Assembly: GCF_007752535.1 (NCBI RefSeq)
Contig: NZ_CP036426.1
Location: 5,146,001 to 5,210,000, forward strand
Length of the DNA: 64,000 bases
DNA from: Tautonia plasticadhaerens
GTDB taxonomy: Bacteria > Planctomycetota > Planctomycetia > Isosphaerales > Isosphaeraceae
Reading direction: 5' to 3'
The number at the start of each line of letters is the position of its first letter. Position 1 is the stretch's first letter. The notes under the pieces were generated by a model. That model saw nothing but the letters and a program-made list of their open reading frames with translations, ran no database searches and was not told where the DNA came from. The position numbers and the translations under genes were made by a program. Below, one piece after another: positions 63,618-64,000 of the stretch.

Positions 63618-63707
63618 ATCGGTGTTCGCCCCAACTCGCGCCGATCGCACGCCGAACGGCCTTCCTCCCAGTGTTCGGGTAGCAACCCGAACCTGGGGGG
63701 CACAGCC

Positions 63708-63998
63708 ATGTCCAACCGACACATCGGCAAGCTGCTGGTGTCGACCCTCGGCCGCTCGCTCTTGGTCGCCCTCATCACGCTCCTTGTCGCGGCCTGCGGG
63801 CTGGCCGTCGGCTACTTCCGGGGCATGGAGGAGGCCAACCCCGACGCGCAGATGACGACGCTCGGGGGCGAGACGGCGGGGATCGCCTCCATGATCGTCG
63901 TCGCCTTCAACCTCGCCCTCGGCACCGCCGGAGGGGCGATCGCGGGGCTGGTGATCGGCGTGGTGATGGCGATCCTCTGGCCGCGTCGCGCCGCCTGA
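63708..63998 (+). CDS. Small membrane protein with two hydrophobic segments
   Basis: 96 residues. SLLVALITLLVAACGLAVGY and the Gly-rich LALGTAGGAIAGLVIGVVMAIL are membrane segments, the second one with a glycine-zipper pattern. Ends just before the window edge. Function unknown. Confidence 0.65.
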   Translation: MSNRHIGKLLVSTLGRSLLVALITLLVAACGLAVGYFRGMEEANPDAQMTTLGGETAGIASMIVVAFNLALGTAGGAIAGLVIGVVMAILWPRRAA

Positions 63999-64000
63999 CT

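Noticed and set aside
1-64000. CRISPR arrays, tRNA and rRNA genes
   Set aside because: I saw no regularly spaced short repeats, no cloverleaf with a TTCGAAT-type T-arm in a sensible setting and no rRNA signature. A tool could still find a tRNA that I missed by eye.

Overview
The window is high-GC chromosomal DNA from a planctomycete, most likely of the Isosphaeraceae type. Evidence for this: paired DUF1549/DUF1553 cytochrome-like and DUF1501 proteins beside a pre-peptidase (PPC) domain protein, a Tat-exported Gfo/Idh/MocA oxidoreductase, an ECF41 sigma factor, Hsp70-like and dynamin-like proteins, and many secreted proteins without known domains. I see no rRNA, tRNA or CRISPR array. The species assignment is inference from gene content only.

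Region 1 (199-21504) is the most unusual part: a tightly packed, co-directional run of eleven genes, mostly overlapping by 4-28 bases. In order it encodes a membrane-anchored pseudokinase-like protein, an exported protein, a dynamin-like GTPase, an Hsp70/actin-fold ATPase, a 1146-residue protein of unknown family, a MotA/TolQ-like membrane protein, a membrane-anchored Calx-beta-like protein, a membrane coiled-coil protein, an exported SH3-like/VWA protein, and a LolD/MacB-type ABC ATPase with its permease. An exported protein with a 101-residue near-identical tandem duplication follows. The layout suggests one multi-protein envelope machine driven by GTP and ATP. I cannot match the whole set to a described system.

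Region 2 (21.5-24.5 kb) holds decayed genes and a thioredoxin-like gene on the minus strand whose reading frame is crossed by one TGA directly after a conserved-looking Gly-Cys-Thr. This is a candidate selenocysteine codon.

Region 3 (24.3-36 kb) is a stress or detoxification island. A sigma-54 activator (GAF-PAS-AAA+-Fis) lies between a STAS gene and an RclC-like (DUF417) gene. Both flanking genes have the same palindrome (CCACGAAATNTCGTGG) centred 120 bases upstream of a -24/-12 promoter, so a local regulon can be read from the sequence. Downstream come an MDR oxidoreductase, a cupin, DoxX, two cytochrome P460 proteins, an NTF2-like protein, a zinc alcohol dehydrogenase and an RclA/MerA-like flavoprotein, mixed with gene remnants. 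An SGNH hydrolase and a lipase follow.

Region 4 (37.9-40.2 kb) is a graveyard of serine recombinase, ISL3 and IS3 fragments, ending in a strong terminator-like hairpin.

Region 5 (40.2-48.6 kb) is a second redox island with a parallel gene set. A cupin, two NAD(P)-binding proteins and an ECF41 sigma factor form an operon with an ECF41-type promoter. A second RclA/MerA-like flavoprotein, an MDR oxidoreductase, DoxX, an alpha/beta hydrolase and a divergent CGNR regulator follow.

Region 6 (48.6-64 kb) carries a hypothetical gene, a tyrosine integrase remnant, the Gfo/Idh, PSD1, DUF1501 and PPC genes, and a nuclease with small membrane and zinc-ribbon genes. A 58-base hairpin repeat occurs at 51.1 and 61.2 kb, on either side of the Gfo-to-PPC block.
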